Assembly (NCBI RefSeq): GCF_014648435.1
Contig: NZ_BMRC01000002.1
Span: 1-64,000, forward strand
DNA: 64,000 nt
Direction of reading: 5' to 3'
Source: Nonomuraea spiralis
GTDB lineage: Bacteria > Actinomycetota > Actinomycetes > Streptosporangiales > Streptosporangiaceae
Shown: positions 23,849-33,153 of the stretch, piece after piece
Numbering within the stretch: position 1 is the stretch's first letter
How the letters are laid out: each line of letters starts with the position of its first letter
The notes under the pieces: model-generated
Seen by the model: only the letters and a program-made list of their open reading frames with translations
Told to the model about the DNA's origin: nothing
Databases searched by the model: none
Program-made: the position numbers and the translations under genes

Positions 23849-26386
23849 GTGAGCGAGCAGGCCAGTACTCAGGCGACGCCCCGGATGCCCCCCATTTGGG
23901 GCAAGAAGATTCCAGGCCGTAATAAGCATTTCACCGGGCGCGAAAGTCTCCTTGAGGAGCTGCGGGAGAGCCTCACGACCACGACGAAGGCCGCGGTCGT
24001 GCCCCTGCCCCAAGCTTTGCAGGGGCTCGGCGGCGTGGGCAAGACCCAGCTCGCGGTCGAGTACACGTGGAAGTACCGCGGCTTCTACGACCTGGTCTGG
24101 TGGGTGCCCGCCGACCAGCCGATGCTGGTGCCGAGCACCCTGGCCGCGCTCACGAACGAGCTGAAACTGCCCTCGGCGGGCAGCGCGGGCATCGAGGAGG
24201 CGGCGGCGTCCGTACGCGACGCGCTCCAGCGTGGCGACCCCATCGACAGATGGCTGCTCGTCTTCGACAACGCGGACGAGCCGGAGGAGATCAAGGACTT
24301 CATCCCCCAGGGTGGCCCTGGGCACGTGCTGATCACCTCCAGGAACAGCCGGTGGAGCGGCGTGGCCGACACCGTCCCCGTCGACGTCTTCTCCACCGCC
24401 GAGAGCGTGGCGTTCCTGCGCAAGCGCCTGGAGCGCAACGTGGCCCAGCAGGAGGCCGAGCGCCTGGCCGGCGAGCTGGGCGACCTCCCGCTGGCGCTGG
24501 AGCAGGCCGCCGCCCTCCAGGTCATGACCGGCATGTCCACCGACGAGTACGTCGAGCTGCTGACCAGGCAGACCCGCGCCCTGCTCGGCATGGGCAAGTC
24601 CACCGAATACCCCCACTCGATGACGGCGGCCTGGCAGCTGTCGGTGCACGAGATCGAGAACCGGCTGCCCGAGGCCGCCGAGGTGCTGCGCTGCCTGGCC
24701 TTCTTCGGCCCCGACCCGATCCCGCGCGTGGTGTTCCGGCGCGGCAACAAGAGCGGCGCCCAGCGTATGGGGCCCATCCTGGCCAACCCGCTGGTGCTCA
24801 ACCAGGCGTTCGCCGAGCTCAACCGGTTCGCCCTGGTGAAGATCGAGCAGGACGCGGGCACCGTGCAGGTCCACCGGCTGGTCCAGGCGCTCCTGCGCGA
24901 CTCGCTCAAGGAGCCGGAACGCGACGAGATCCGCCGCGAGGTGCACCTGCTGCTGGCCGGCGGCGCCCCCGCCGACCCCGAGAGCACGTCGAGCTGGGAC
25001 GACTTCGCCAACCTCCTGCCGCATGTCCGCCCGTCCGGGCTCGTCCTGAGCACCGACGACGCCGTGCAGCGGTTCGGCATCGACGTGGTCCGCTACCTCT
25101 ACCGCGTGGCCAACTACACCTCCGCCAAGACGCTCGCCGAGGAGTTCCTCGCCCAGTGGTCGGAGAGCAGCGGGCCGGGCAGCGCCAACGTGTTGCGGCT
25201 GCGCCGCCACCTCGGGAACGTGTTGTGGCAGATGGGCGCCTACAACGACTCGCGCGAGCTGAACGAGCGCACGCTCGACCTCATGCGGGAGACGTTCGGC
25301 CCCGACCATGAGGAGACGCTGCGCATGTCCCTCACCTACGGCGCCAACCTGCGCGCCCAGGGCATGTTCCGCGAGGCGTACCAGCAGGACGAGGCGTCCC
25401 TTGAGGCGCACGAGCGGGTGTTCGGGCCGCTCGACCCGGCCACCCTGCGTGCGATCAACAATCTCGCGCTCGACCACGCGCTGCTCAGCCAGTACGACAC
25501 CGCCCTCGAACTCCAGCAACTCGCCTTCATCGAGATGAGCAGCGCGCGTCAGGGTGTCAGCACCTGGGACGAGCAGATGGCCTGGAACGGCCTGGCCCGC
25601 GTCGCGCGCCTGGTCGGCGACCACGCCCGCGCCCGTGACGTGGGGGAGGAGGCCTACGCTCACGGCATCAGGGAACTGGAGATCGAGCATCCGCTCACCT
25701 TGATGACGGCCCGCGATCTCGCCATCGCCCGGCGGCGCGTGGGCGACCTCGAAGGGGCGCTCGAGCTGATCCGGGAGACCCATGACCGGCTGCTGAAGCT
25801 CTACGGCTACGAAAGCCCGGAGACGATGGCCGCCGCGGTCGCGCTCAGCAACGCCCTGCGTCAGGCCGACCTGCCCGAGGAGGCCATGGAGCTGGCCCGC
25901 AAGGCGCTGCCGCGTTACCAGCACGCGTTCGGCGACCAGCACCCCTTCACGTACGGCTGCATGATCAACCTGGCGCTGCTCCACCGCCTGCGCGGCGACG
26001 CGCGCAAGGCGAGCGAGCTGGACTCGGCGGCGCGCGCCGGGCTCATGGACAGGCTCGGCCCCACCCACCTCTACACCTGCAGCAGCACGATCAACCTGGC
26101 CAGCGACCACGCGGCGCTCGGCGACCCGGTCGCGGCGCGCGAGCTGGACGAGCAGGTGCTGGAGCAGATCCGCAGTTTCTACGGACCGGACAACCTGTTG
26201 TCGCTGGCCGGCGCGATCAACCTGTCGATCGACATGCGCGCCACCGGCGACGAGTCGGAGGGCAAGGCCCTGTACGACAGGACGATGGCCGGATACGAGC
26301 GGCTCCTCCCGCCGAACCACCCGGAGCGGGTGGTCGCGGCCAGGGGCGAGCGGTTCAACTGGGACTTCGACCCGTTCACGCTGTGA
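23849..26386 (+). CDS. fxsT: FxSxx-COOH system NB-ARC/TPR protein FxsT
   Basis: An 845-aa STAND protein. After a short leader (PPIWGKKIPGRNKHFTGRE) comes an NB-ARC domain with Walker A QGLGGVGKTQLAVEY (58-72), Walker B WLLVFDNADE (135-144), LITSRN (161-166) and the LPLALEQAA motif. The rest is a long series of TPR repeats (for example NNLALDHALLSQYDTALELQQ). This is the usual companion of FxSxx-COOH peptides; its role is undefined, and recognition of the peptide or an activating ligand is an idea only. The GTG at 23849 follows GGAGGCGAC. Its 3' end overlaps the convergent HExxH gene by 11 bp. Confidence 0.87.
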   Translation: MSEQASTQATPRMPPIWGKKIPGRNKHFTGRESLLEELRESLTTTTKAAVVPLPQALQGLGGVGKTQLAVEYTWKYRGFYDLVWWVPADQPMLVPSTLAALTNELKLPSAGSAGIEEAAASVRDALQRGDPIDRWLLVFDNADEPEEIKDFIPQGGPGHVLITSRNSRWSGVADTVPVDVFSTAESVAFLRKRLERNVAQQEAERLAGELGDLPLALEQAAALQVMTGMSTDEYVELLTRQTRALLGMGKSTEYPHSMTAAWQLSVHEIENRLPEAAEVLRCLAFFGPDPIPRVVFRRGNKSGAQRMGPILANPLVLNQAFAELNRFALVKIEQDAGTVQVHRLVQALLRDSLKEPERDEIRREVHLLLAGGAPADPESTSSWDDFANLLPHVRPSGLVLSTDDAVQRFGIDVVRYLYRVANYTSAKTLAEEFLAQWSESSGPGSANVLRLRRHLGNVLWQMGAYNDSRELNERTLDLMRETFGPDHEETLRMSLTYGANLRAQGMFREAYQQDEASLEAHERVFGPLDPATLRAINNLALDHALLSQYDTALELQQLAFIEMSSARQGVSTWDEQMAWNGLARVARLVGDHARARDVGEEAYAHGIRELEIEHPLTLMTARDLAIARRRVGDLEGALELIRETHDRLLKLYGYESPETMAAAVALSNALRQADLPEEAMELARKALPRYQHAFGDQHPFTYGCMINLALLHRLRGDARKASELDSAARAGLMDRLGPTHLYTCSSTINLASDHAALGDPVAARELDEQVLEQIRSFYGPDNLLSLAGAINLSIDMRATGDESEGKALYDRTMAGYERLLPPNHPERVVAARGERFNWDFDPFTL

Positions 26387-27695
26387 TCGCGCCGCCGTCG
26401 GGTGAGAAGCCCGGATTGCGTGCCCGCCACGCGTCCAGATGAGCCTCCGCCTCCCGCCTCGCCTCGTCGAGCGCGGCGGGAGGCACCGGCTCGGCCAGCC
26501 AGGCCGCCAGGGTGGCCCGCATCCCGGAGACGAACCGCTCGCCGATGTCGGTCAGCCGGCCGCTGTCCAGCAGGGTGCCGGTCACCGCGTACGCGGACTC
26601 CCGCCAGCGGGCGAACTCGATGTGCGGGCGCAGGTCGCTCTCGTGCTCCCGCTGCCGCCGCCAGAAGCCGGACACGCCGAGGTAGGCGTACGCGCCCTGG
26701 ACGAGGCCCGACAGGGGGCGGGGGTCGGGCCGCCACGGCGCGTAGTGGACGACGTCGTCCGGTTCCAGCAGCCGCAGGACGTCCAGGATCGCGCCGAGCT
26801 TGGCGTGCTGGACCTCGTGGGCGAAGGTGGAGGCCAGCCAGCGGCCGTCGGGAGGCGTCGACATGGCGACCGTGCCGAAGCGGTCGGCCGCCGACGCGCT
26901 GTTCATCCCCTGGGCCGGCCCCTGGACGGGGGTGAGCACGGAGACGAGCTCGCGGGTCTCGTCCGCGATCGTCCAGTGGTGCCGCCGCAACGTCTGCCAG
27001 GCCGACTCCAGGCACTCCTGCCAGCGGGGCAGCTCGGGTTCGGGCAGCCGTCCCTCGATCAGGGTCGAGGGGGTCCAGCGGAAGGGGTGGAGGTCGTCCA
27101 CCAGGAGGCTCAGGCGGCCGTCCGCCGTGGCCAGCCGGTGGAGGGGCCGCCAGCCGGGGTGCTCGCCCTGGCCGGGCCGCAGCCGTACGCCGCCCGCCGT
27201 CATCCGGCCGTCGGCGTGGACGTGCACCTCGACGAGGTCGGGCACGTCCGGGCCGGGGAGCGAGAGCCGGCCGAGCGCGGGCAGTGCGAGGTCGCCGCCG
27301 GGCGCCGGGGCCTCGGTCCGGCAGGGCATGCCCGCCTTGAGCGCCGCGACGGCCGCCACCGCGCCCAGGTGCCCGGGGCCGAGCGCGGGCGTCCGGCCCC
27401 GTTCCAGCGCGCCCACCGTCTGCGCCGCCCACGCGCCCACCGCCGGGTGCCCGAGCGCGGTTCGTACGGCGTCGGGCCGCTTCTTCTCCACCTCGGCGAG
27501 CACGTCATAGGCGTGGTCGGCGGCTTCGGCGTGCGGGTGGCCGGAGTCGGCGGCCAGCCGAGCCAGGCGCAACACGAGCAACCGGCGCTTGCTCCACTCG
27601 GCGGCGGCGAGGTGGCGCGCGGCCTCGGCGCCGCCGCCACCGGCGGCGAGCCGGGTCAGCACGTCGTCGGGTATCCGGTGGTGCCTGGGGGGCAT
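26376..27695 (-). CDS. HExxH-type peptide modification enzyme (FxSxx-associated)
   Basis: A 439-aa protein with the metal-binding signature FAHEVQHAKL (HEVQH at 293-297) and a downstream acidic/histidine region. This matches the family described as HExxH putative peptide modification protein, now regarded as alpha-ketoglutarate/iron-type peptide beta-hydroxylases. It therefore probably hydroxylates a side chain of the FxsA peptide. The N-terminal half is helical and basic. It lies 11 bp downstream of fxsB on the same strand, so the two are co-transcribed. The exact residue modified is not predictable from sequence. Confidence 0.83.
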   Translation of the reverse strand: MPPRHHRIPDDVLTRLAAGGGGAEAARHLAAAEWSKRRLLVLRLARLAADSGHPHAEAADHAYDVLAEVEKKRPDAVRTALGHPAVGAWAAQTVGALERGRTPALGPGHLGAVAAVAALKAGMPCRTEAPAPGGDLALPALGRLSLPGPDVPDLVEVHVHADGRMTAGGVRLRPGQGEHPGWRPLHRLATADGRLSLLVDDLHPFRWTPSTLIEGRLPEPELPRWQECLESAWQTLRRHHWTIADETRELVSVLTPVQGPAQGMNSASAADRFGTVAMSTPPDGRWLASTFAHEVQHAKLGAILDVLRLLEPDDVVHYAPWRPDPRPLSGLVQGAYAYLGVSGFWRRQREHESDLRPHIEFARWRESAYAVTGTLLDSGRLTDIGERFVSGMRATLAAWLAEPVPPAALDEARREAEAHLDAWRARNPGFSPDGGAITA

Positions 27696-27706
27696 GCGCG
27701 GTCCTT

Positions 27707-28921
27707 TCAGCGGGTGGCCCGGCGGAGATCGCTGACGAGGCGGGAATGGATGTGCTCGATCAGCCGGTAGAGGTCGGGGCAGTAGACCGAGGGGTTGCGG
27801 AAGCCGCTGCCCGGCCGGTAGCGGTGCGGGTAGAGGCCGGCGCCGCACACCCGGCCGAACCTGCACGCCTTGCAGGTGTCGTCCAGGGCGTCCCAGCCGA
27901 GTTGCCTGGCCACCATCCCGGGGTGCTCAAGGGCGGCGTCGAAGGGGTGGTCGACGATGTTCAGCCCGGTGCCCGGGGCGCCCTGCCCGACCACCTTCAA
28001 GGAGTCGGTCTGCTCGATCGTCCCGTCGGTCTCGATCACGACCACGGTGGACGGCGTCAGCCCGATGGCCTCGCTGGCCGACGAACCGCCCATCAGCACG
28101 TTCATGATCTCCTGGAAAAGGCGTACGACGGTTTCGCCGCTCTGCCCGTACCAGCGGTCGAAAATGGCGGTCAGCCAGTCGGCGTACGGGGTTTTCGGTG
28201 AGTCCGGAAAGCGGCCGGGCGGCGGCGATTCCCAGGTGCCGTGCGGGATCAGGAAATCAATCGCGGGGGGCCGGAATTGCAGCAGGGACTCATAAGTCTC
28301 GATCGGGTCATTGGCCAGGTCCACCGTGCAGAGCAGGCCGTTGTACAGGTGCCGGAACTCCGGGGTCAGCAGCAGGCCGAGCGCGTCGGAGACGAGGTCG
28401 TAGCTGCTGCGGCCGTTGGCGAAGCGCCGGTTGCGGTCGTTGGCGCGCCGGCTGCCGTCGAGGCTCACCCCCACCGTCAGGTCGAGGTCGCTGAAGGAGC
28501 GCAGCGTGTCCTCGTTCAGGAGCACCGCGTTGGTCTGCACCGCCGCGTCGACGTGCAGGTCGGGGCCCGCCTTGCCGCGTACGGTCTCCACGATCTCGCG
28601 CAGGTAGGTGTGGCCGGCGAGCAGGGGTTCGCCGCCGTGCAGGATCAGTTTGACGGAGCGTACGTCGTGGGCGGCGGCGTGCTCGGCGATGCGCTCGGCG
28701 GCGATCGCGACGAGTTCCGGGGTCATGACCATGGGCCGCGAGCGCCAGCTCTGGTCGGCGAGGGTGTAGACGTAGCAGTAGTCGCACGCGAGGTTGCAAC
28801 GACTGTGCACTTTAAGGAGGTATTGCCGGAAGGGATGAGGACGCCATCCGTTTCGCAGCATTTCGGGGACATTGAGAGTAGCGGGCCACTCTCCAGCTAG
28901 GTCCTCCACCTGGTAGGTCAA
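27707..28921 (-). CDS. fxsB: FxsB-type radical SAM/SPASM peptide maturase
   Basis: A 404-aa radical SAM enzyme. The cluster motif is CNLACDYC (Cys42, 46, 49), followed by LILHGGEPLLAG. The C-terminal SPASM-type cysteines are in CKACRFGRVCGAG and YCPD. The start LNVPEMLRNGWRPHPFRQYLLKVHSRC is typical of FxsB. Family members cut S-adenosylmethionine to form a radical that joins Phe and Ser side chains in F-x-S, giving a cyclophane. The substrate is the FxsA peptide at 23549-23698. A TTG at 28921 is the first start that keeps the conserved N-terminus; no strong ribosome binding site is seen, so the start is uncertain. Confidence 0.88.
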   Translation of the reverse strand: MTYQVEDLAGEWPATLNVPEMLRNGWRPHPFRQYLLKVHSRCNLACDYCYVYTLADQSWRSRPMVMTPELVAIAAERIAEHAAAHDVRSVKLILHGGEPLLAGHTYLREIVETVRGKAGPDLHVDAAVQTNAVLLNEDTLRSFSDLDLTVGVSLDGSRRANDRNRRFANGRSSYDLVSDALGLLLTPEFRHLYNGLLCTVDLANDPIETYESLLQFRPPAIDFLIPHGTWESPPPGRFPDSPKTPYADWLTAIFDRWYGQSGETVVRLFQEIMNVLMGGSSASEAIGLTPSTVVVIETDGTIEQTDSLKVVGQGAPGTGLNIVDHPFDAALEHPGMVARQLGWDALDDTCKACRFGRVCGAGLYPHRYRPGSGFRNPSVYCPDLYRLIEHIHSRLVSDLRRATR

Positions 28922-29217
28922 CCTGGAACACCCCGCACCCGCCGGAAAAATCCGAGTGATTCACGATGCTAGCTGAGTTATGGCAGATTGTGGAGGACCG
29001 AGTCATGACGCCTCACTGCTCGGTCATATTTGTCTCGACGCGATGAATAGTATTCAACCTGTTTTCGGCTGGCTTGTGGAGCGCCCGTCCACCCGGCGAC
29101 CAGCCGTCATCGTGCCCGCCCCGAGCGGGGGTCGATCTGGCAGGTTCTTGTCAAGGATGACCGAAACATCCGTAAGATACGTGGCTCTACGGTACGGATG
29201 TGACTTGGGAGCCTGAC

Positions 29218-30468
29218 GTGACGCTGCTTTCCCGGAGAGACCTGCTCAAGGCGAGTGCGATCGCGGTGCCGGCCGCGGTCCTGGCGCCCGGAACGGCGGC
29301 GCGGGCGGCGGCGCCCGTGCCGGGGGTGGAGGTGTCGGGGGTGGCGCCCGCCTCGCTGGCCGGGTTCGACAAGCTGGTGCGGAAGTTCGTACTGGACCGA
29401 AAGATCACGGCCGCGCAGCTCGCCATCATGAAGAGCGGCAAGATCGTCCTGGCCCGTGGCTACCGCTACAACGACTTCTCCAGGGCCCTGCCCACGGTGT
29501 CGCCGACGTCGTTGTTCCGGGTCGCCAGCCTGAGCAAGAACATCACCTCCGCCGCGATCATGCGCCTGGTGCAGGACGGCAAGCTCAGCCTGTCGGCCAA
29601 GGTCACCCAGCTCCTCGGGCTCACCCCCGCCGACGCCCGCATGGGGCAGGTCACCGTACTGCGCCTCATGCAGCATCTCGGCGGCTGGGACCGCGACGTC
29701 TCCAAGGACCAGCTCTGGCTGGACCACACCATCTCGGCCGCGCTCGACGTGCCGCTGCCGATCCGCCACGCCGACATCATCAAGTACGCCACCGCCCGGC
29801 AGCTCGACTTCGCCCCCGGCGCCAAGATGGTCTACAGCAACTACGGTTACCTGCTGCTGGGGCGCATCATCGAGAAGGTCTCCGGGATGTCGTACGAGTC
29901 GTACATCCGGACCAAGCTGCTCCAGCCGCTCGGCATCACCCGCATGCGGCTCGGCCGGAGCCTCAAGAGCGAGGCCGCGCCGGGCGAGGTCGGCTACGAG
30001 TCGCAGTACACGAACAAGTCCGTGGTGGACACCTCCGGGACGGTCGTGCCGTACCCGTACGGCGGCTTCAACATGCCCAACCAGGACGCCAACGGCGGCT
30101 GGCTGGCCTCCGCCGTCGACCTCGTCCGCTGGACCCTCGCCTTCGACCGGCCCGGCACGGTGCTGAGCTCGGCCTCCATCGCCAAGCTGTTCGCCAAGCC
30201 GGAGATCGGCGTCAACCAGTACGGCTCCTGGTACGGCGGCGGCTGGTGGGTGCGCCAGGTCACCGGCCACCTCAACACCTGGCACGACGGCTCGATGCCC
30301 GGCACGTTCTCGTACCTGGCCCGGCTGCAGAACGGCTTCAGCTACGCGGTCGTGTTCAACCGGCGGGAGGAGACGGGGTCGCTCGACTTCGACACGATCG
30401 ACGACGACATGAACAAGGTCACCGTAACCTCCTGGCCCACGACCGACCTGACCTCCCGCTACTTCTGA
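29218..30468 (+). CDS. Tat-exported serine hydrolase (beta-lactamase/penicillin-binding-protein-like, class C type)
   Basis: A 416-aa protein with a twin-arginine signal (SRRDLLKASAIAVPAAVLAPG). The S-x-x-K nucleophile motif is in FRVASLSKNI, the Y-x-N motif in KMVYSNYGYL, and WHDGSMPG replaces the usual K-T/S-G region. The family includes class C beta-lactamases, esterases and D-amino peptidases, so the substrate is uncertain. The GTG at 29218 has GGGAG at good spacing; GTG 29200 would add six residues. A possible promoter (TTGTCA and TAAGAT, 19 bp apart) ends near 29178. It is convergent with a class A beta-lactamase. Confidence 0.82.
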   Translation: MTLLSRRDLLKASAIAVPAAVLAPGTAARAAAPVPGVEVSGVAPASLAGFDKLVRKFVLDRKITAAQLAIMKSGKIVLARGYRYNDFSRALPTVSPTSLFRVASLSKNITSAAIMRLVQDGKLSLSAKVTQLLGLTPADARMGQVTVLRLMQHLGGWDRDVSKDQLWLDHTISAALDVPLPIRHADIIKYATARQLDFAPGAKMVYSNYGYLLLGRIIEKVSGMSYESYIRTKLLQPLGITRMRLGRSLKSEAAPGEVGYESQYTNKSVVDTSGTVVPYPYGGFNMPNQDANGGWLASAVDLVRWTLAFDRPGTVLSSASIAKLFAKPEIGVNQYGSWYGGGWWVRQVTGHLNTWHDGSMPGTFSYLARLQNGFSYAVVFNRREETGSLDFDTIDDDMNKVTVTSWPTTDLTSRYF

Positions 30469-30479
30469 CCCCTCCTCCG

Positions 30480-30538
30480 GGCCCCCTGAGGGGCCGGCCT
30501 TCGGGGCCCTGTGACCCTCTGCGCCCCCGCCCAGAGGG
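30480..30538. terminator. Two hairpins between convergent serine-hydrolase genes
   Basis: GGCCCC (30480-30485) pairs with GGGGCC (30490-30495) over a CTGA loop, and CCCTCTG (30515-30521) pairs with CAGAGGG (30532-30538). Their place between convergent genes suggests transcription ends here from both sides. Confidence 0.6.
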
Positions 30539-30634
30539 CCCGGTGGCCGTCTCCACGCGCCGCCCCGCACACCTGGGGCGGCGCGCTCACCGCACGCCTC
30601 TCGACCGCCGCGGCGCCTCAGGCGCGTACGCCCG

Positions 30635-31588
30635 CTACAGGCGGCCCAGGCCGCGGGCCAAGAGGGTCGCCGTCTTGGCGATCACGCTGTTGTCCATGGT
30701 CGCGGCCGGGTCGTCGCGGTTGGTGTAGACGGCGATGATCAGCGGGGCGCCGGTGGGCGGCCAGGCGACGGCGATGTCGCTGCCCGGTGCGTACGCCCCT
30801 GCGGCCCCGCCGGTCTTGTCGCCCACGATCCAGGTGGACGGGAGCCCCTTGCGGATGCGCTCGGGTCCGGTGGTGCTGGCCCGCAGCCATTCGTTGAGCC
30901 GCTGCCGGTCCTTGGGCTCCAGGGTGTCGCCGACGGTGAGCTTGCTCAGGCTGCGGGCCATGAACGCCGGCTTGATGGTGTCGCGCTTCTCGCCCGGCTT
31001 CCAGTCGTTGAGCTCCGGCTCCCAGCGGTCGAGCCGTCCGACGGGGTCGCCGAGCGAGCGGTAGTAGCGGGTCAGGCCCGCGGGCCCGCCGATCTGCTTG
31101 AGCAGTACGTTGCCCGCGGTGTTGTCGCTGACCGTGATCGCGGCGTGGCACAGGCGATCGACGGTCATGCCGTTCTTGACGTTCTCCGGCAGTTCGGTGA
31201 TCGGCGAGTCCCTGACCACCTCCTGCGCGGTCCAGTGCAGCGTGCGCTGGAGCAGGCCGGGGTCGGTGGTGCGGGCCTTGGTCAGGATGGCGCCGCACAA
31301 GATGGCCTTGAAGGTGGACCGGCTGGGGAAAAGCTCCCCGCCCCGGTAGGAGAGGGTCTTGCCGGTGCCCGTGTCGATCGCGTAGGCCCCGATGCGTCCC
31401 CGGTAGGAGACTTCGAGTGCGCGCAGTTGCTGCTTGACCTCGGCCGTACCGGAGACAGGGCGCGCGGCGGACGCGGGGCGCGCCTCGGCTCCCGCGGGTG
31501 CGCCCAAAGCGGCGACGGCCGCGAGCGCCGTGGCGATCGCCGCCATGGAGCCTCCCCAGCCTGGCCGGCCGTGACGAACGTGCTTCAT
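30635..31588 (-). CDS. bla: Class A beta-lactamase
   Basis: A 317-aa secreted enzyme. After a signal peptide (Ala-rich, to about residue 35) all class A motifs are present: S-T-F-K with nucleophile Ser91 and Lys94, S-D-N (154-156), the E-x-x-L-N omega loop (Glu190 to Asn194) and K-T-G (258-260). It should hydrolyse beta-lactams outside the cell. The start ATG 31588 has an upstream AGGGGG. No BlaI/BlaR-type regulator is adjacent. The length is near the usual 290 plus signal. Confidence 0.92.
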   Translation of the reverse strand: MKHVRHGRPGWGGSMAAIATALAAVAALGAPAGAEARPASAARPVSGTAEVKQQLRALEVSYRGRIGAYAIDTGTGKTLSYRGGELFPSRSTFKAILCGAILTKARTTDPGLLQRTLHWTAQEVVRDSPITELPENVKNGMTVDRLCHAAITVSDNTAGNVLLKQIGGPAGLTRYYRSLGDPVGRLDRWEPELNDWKPGEKRDTIKPAFMARSLSKLTVGDTLEPKDRQRLNEWLRASTTGPERIRKGLPSTWIVGDKTGGAAGAYAPGSDIAVAWPPTGAPLIIAVYTNRDDPAATMDNSVIAKTATLLARGLGRL

Positions 31589-31709
31589 GTCAGCCCCCTG
31601 GTCTTCATCCTGATCGTTCTTGGCGGCGATCAGAAGACCACGGGCAGCGGATATGTGTCCAATATTGTGATGGGTTCCTCTGTCATTCGGACTTCGATAT
31701 GAACGCAGG

Positions 31710-33050
31710 TCAGCGGCGTTGCAGCGCGTGAGGCGAGCGCGGTGTGCCGGACGGGAGACCGGCCGCCCGCGCCGCCAGCAGGCCGCCGGCCGTGAACACC
31801 ACCGCCACCGCCAGGTAGAGCCGCGCCACGTCCCAGCCCGCGTCGAGCAGCCCGCCGGCCAGCAGCGGGGAGGCCAGCGAGCCGATACGGCCGGCGCCGA
31901 CGCCCCAGCCCAGGCCGGTCGCGCGGACCTCGGGCGGATACGCGGACAGGGCGAGGGTGTACAGGGCGGCGACACAGCCGTTGACGAACACGCCGATCAG
32001 CACGCCCAGCGCGAGCGACAGCCCGTACAGGGAGACGGCCGGGATGAACGCGGCGAGCGGCACGGCCGCGGCGAGGGTGTAGACCACCAGCAGGCGCCTG
32101 ATCCCGAACCGGGCGGCCAGCAGGCCCAGCAGCAGGGTGCCGGCGACGCCGCCGAGGTTGAGCGCCACCCCCCAGGCGATGCCCTGCTCGGCCGTCAGGC
32201 CCGCCTCCACCAGCAGCTTCGGTGTCCAGCTGGAGACGAAGTAGAACGTGGACATGGCGACGAGAAAGCCGGTCCAGATCAGCAGCGTGGTACGGCGCAG
32301 CCCAGGCGTGAGGAGCAGCCGGATCCGGGACGCCCGCCTGGCGGGAGCGCCGGGCAGGGACTCCAGGCCGGGCCGGCCCATCGCGCGCAGCAGCCCGTTG
32401 AGACGGTCCAGGGCGTGCGGCGGACGGCGGGTGAGCAGGAAGTCCAGCGACTCGGGAAGCCGCCACAACACCGCGCCGACCAGCAGGGCCGTGGCGACGC
32501 CGCCGAAGGCGAACACCGACCGCCAGCCGGTCCCGCCCTGCAGCGCCGCCGCGAGGACGCCGCCCGCGCCGGCGCCGACGGCGTAGCCGGTCACGTTCAG
32601 GCTGACGGCCAGGCCCCGCCAGCGGCTGTTGGCGTACTCGGCGGTGATGACGTTGCCGGCGGCCAGGATGCCGCCGGTGCCGAGGCCGGTGAGCACGCGC
32701 AGCAGGCCGAGCTGTACGGCGTCCCGGCTCAGCGCCGAGCCCAGCATCCCGGCGGCGGCGAGCACGAGACAGGCCAGGATGAGCGTCCGGCGCCCGACAC
32801 GGTCGGCCAGCGGGGCCAGCAGCAACGATCCCGCCGCCATCCCGGCCAGGCCGGCGCTCAGCAGCAGGCCGAGCTGTGAGCTCGACAACGACCACTCCTG
32901 CGACACCGCGGCGGCCGTGAAGGACATGACCATGATGTCGAACCCGTCCACCACGTTGAGCAGCACACAAACGGCGACAGCCGACCACTGGGCACGTGAC
33001 ATCGGGGAGCCGTCGACCCGGGCGCGCAACTCCGCGAGGTTCACATCCAC
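31710..33050 (-). CDS. MFS transporter, aromatic-acid:H+ symporter (AAHS) type
   Basis: A 446-aa protein with 12 hydrophobic helices. Diagnostic features are LLNVVDGFDIMVMSFTAAAV in helix 1, the AAHS acidic D-G-F-D, motif A in LADRVGRRTLI, and RVLTGLGTGGILAAGNVITAEY. The family imports aromatic or related acids by proton symport; no catabolic genes are adjacent, so the substrate is unknown. The GTG at 33050 is the first in-frame start. It lies upstream of and in line with the class A beta-lactamase (121-bp gap). Confidence 0.85.
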   Translation of the reverse strand: MDVNLAELRARVDGSPMSRAQWSAVAVCVLLNVVDGFDIMVMSFTAAAVSQEWSLSSSQLGLLLSAGLAGMAAGSLLLAPLADRVGRRTLILACLVLAAAGMLGSALSRDAVQLGLLRVLTGLGTGGILAAGNVITAEYANSRWRGLAVSLNVTGYAVGAGAGGVLAAALQGGTGWRSVFAFGGVATALLVGAVLWRLPESLDFLLTRRPPHALDRLNGLLRAMGRPGLESLPGAPARRASRIRLLLTPGLRRTTLLIWTGFLVAMSTFYFVSSWTPKLLVEAGLTAEQGIAWGVALNLGGVAGTLLLGLLAARFGIRRLLVVYTLAAAVPLAAFIPAVSLYGLSLALGVLIGVFVNGCVAALYTLALSAYPPEVRATGLGWGVGAGRIGSLASPLLAGGLLDAGWDVARLYLAVAVVFTAGGLLAARAAGLPSGTPRSPHALQRR

Positions 33051-33153
33051 CTGACCCGCCTTTCACCAGCCTTCCGGCAGCTCGAACCCGCCGGACACCC
33101 GCTACCGCGTCAACGCACCCCGGCGGGCCGCGGGCAGCCGCCGCATGCCGCTG

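Noticed and set aside
23804..26320. 838-aa minus-strand frame opposite fxsT
   Set aside because: A shadow of fxsT in a high-GC genome; no motif or start signal.
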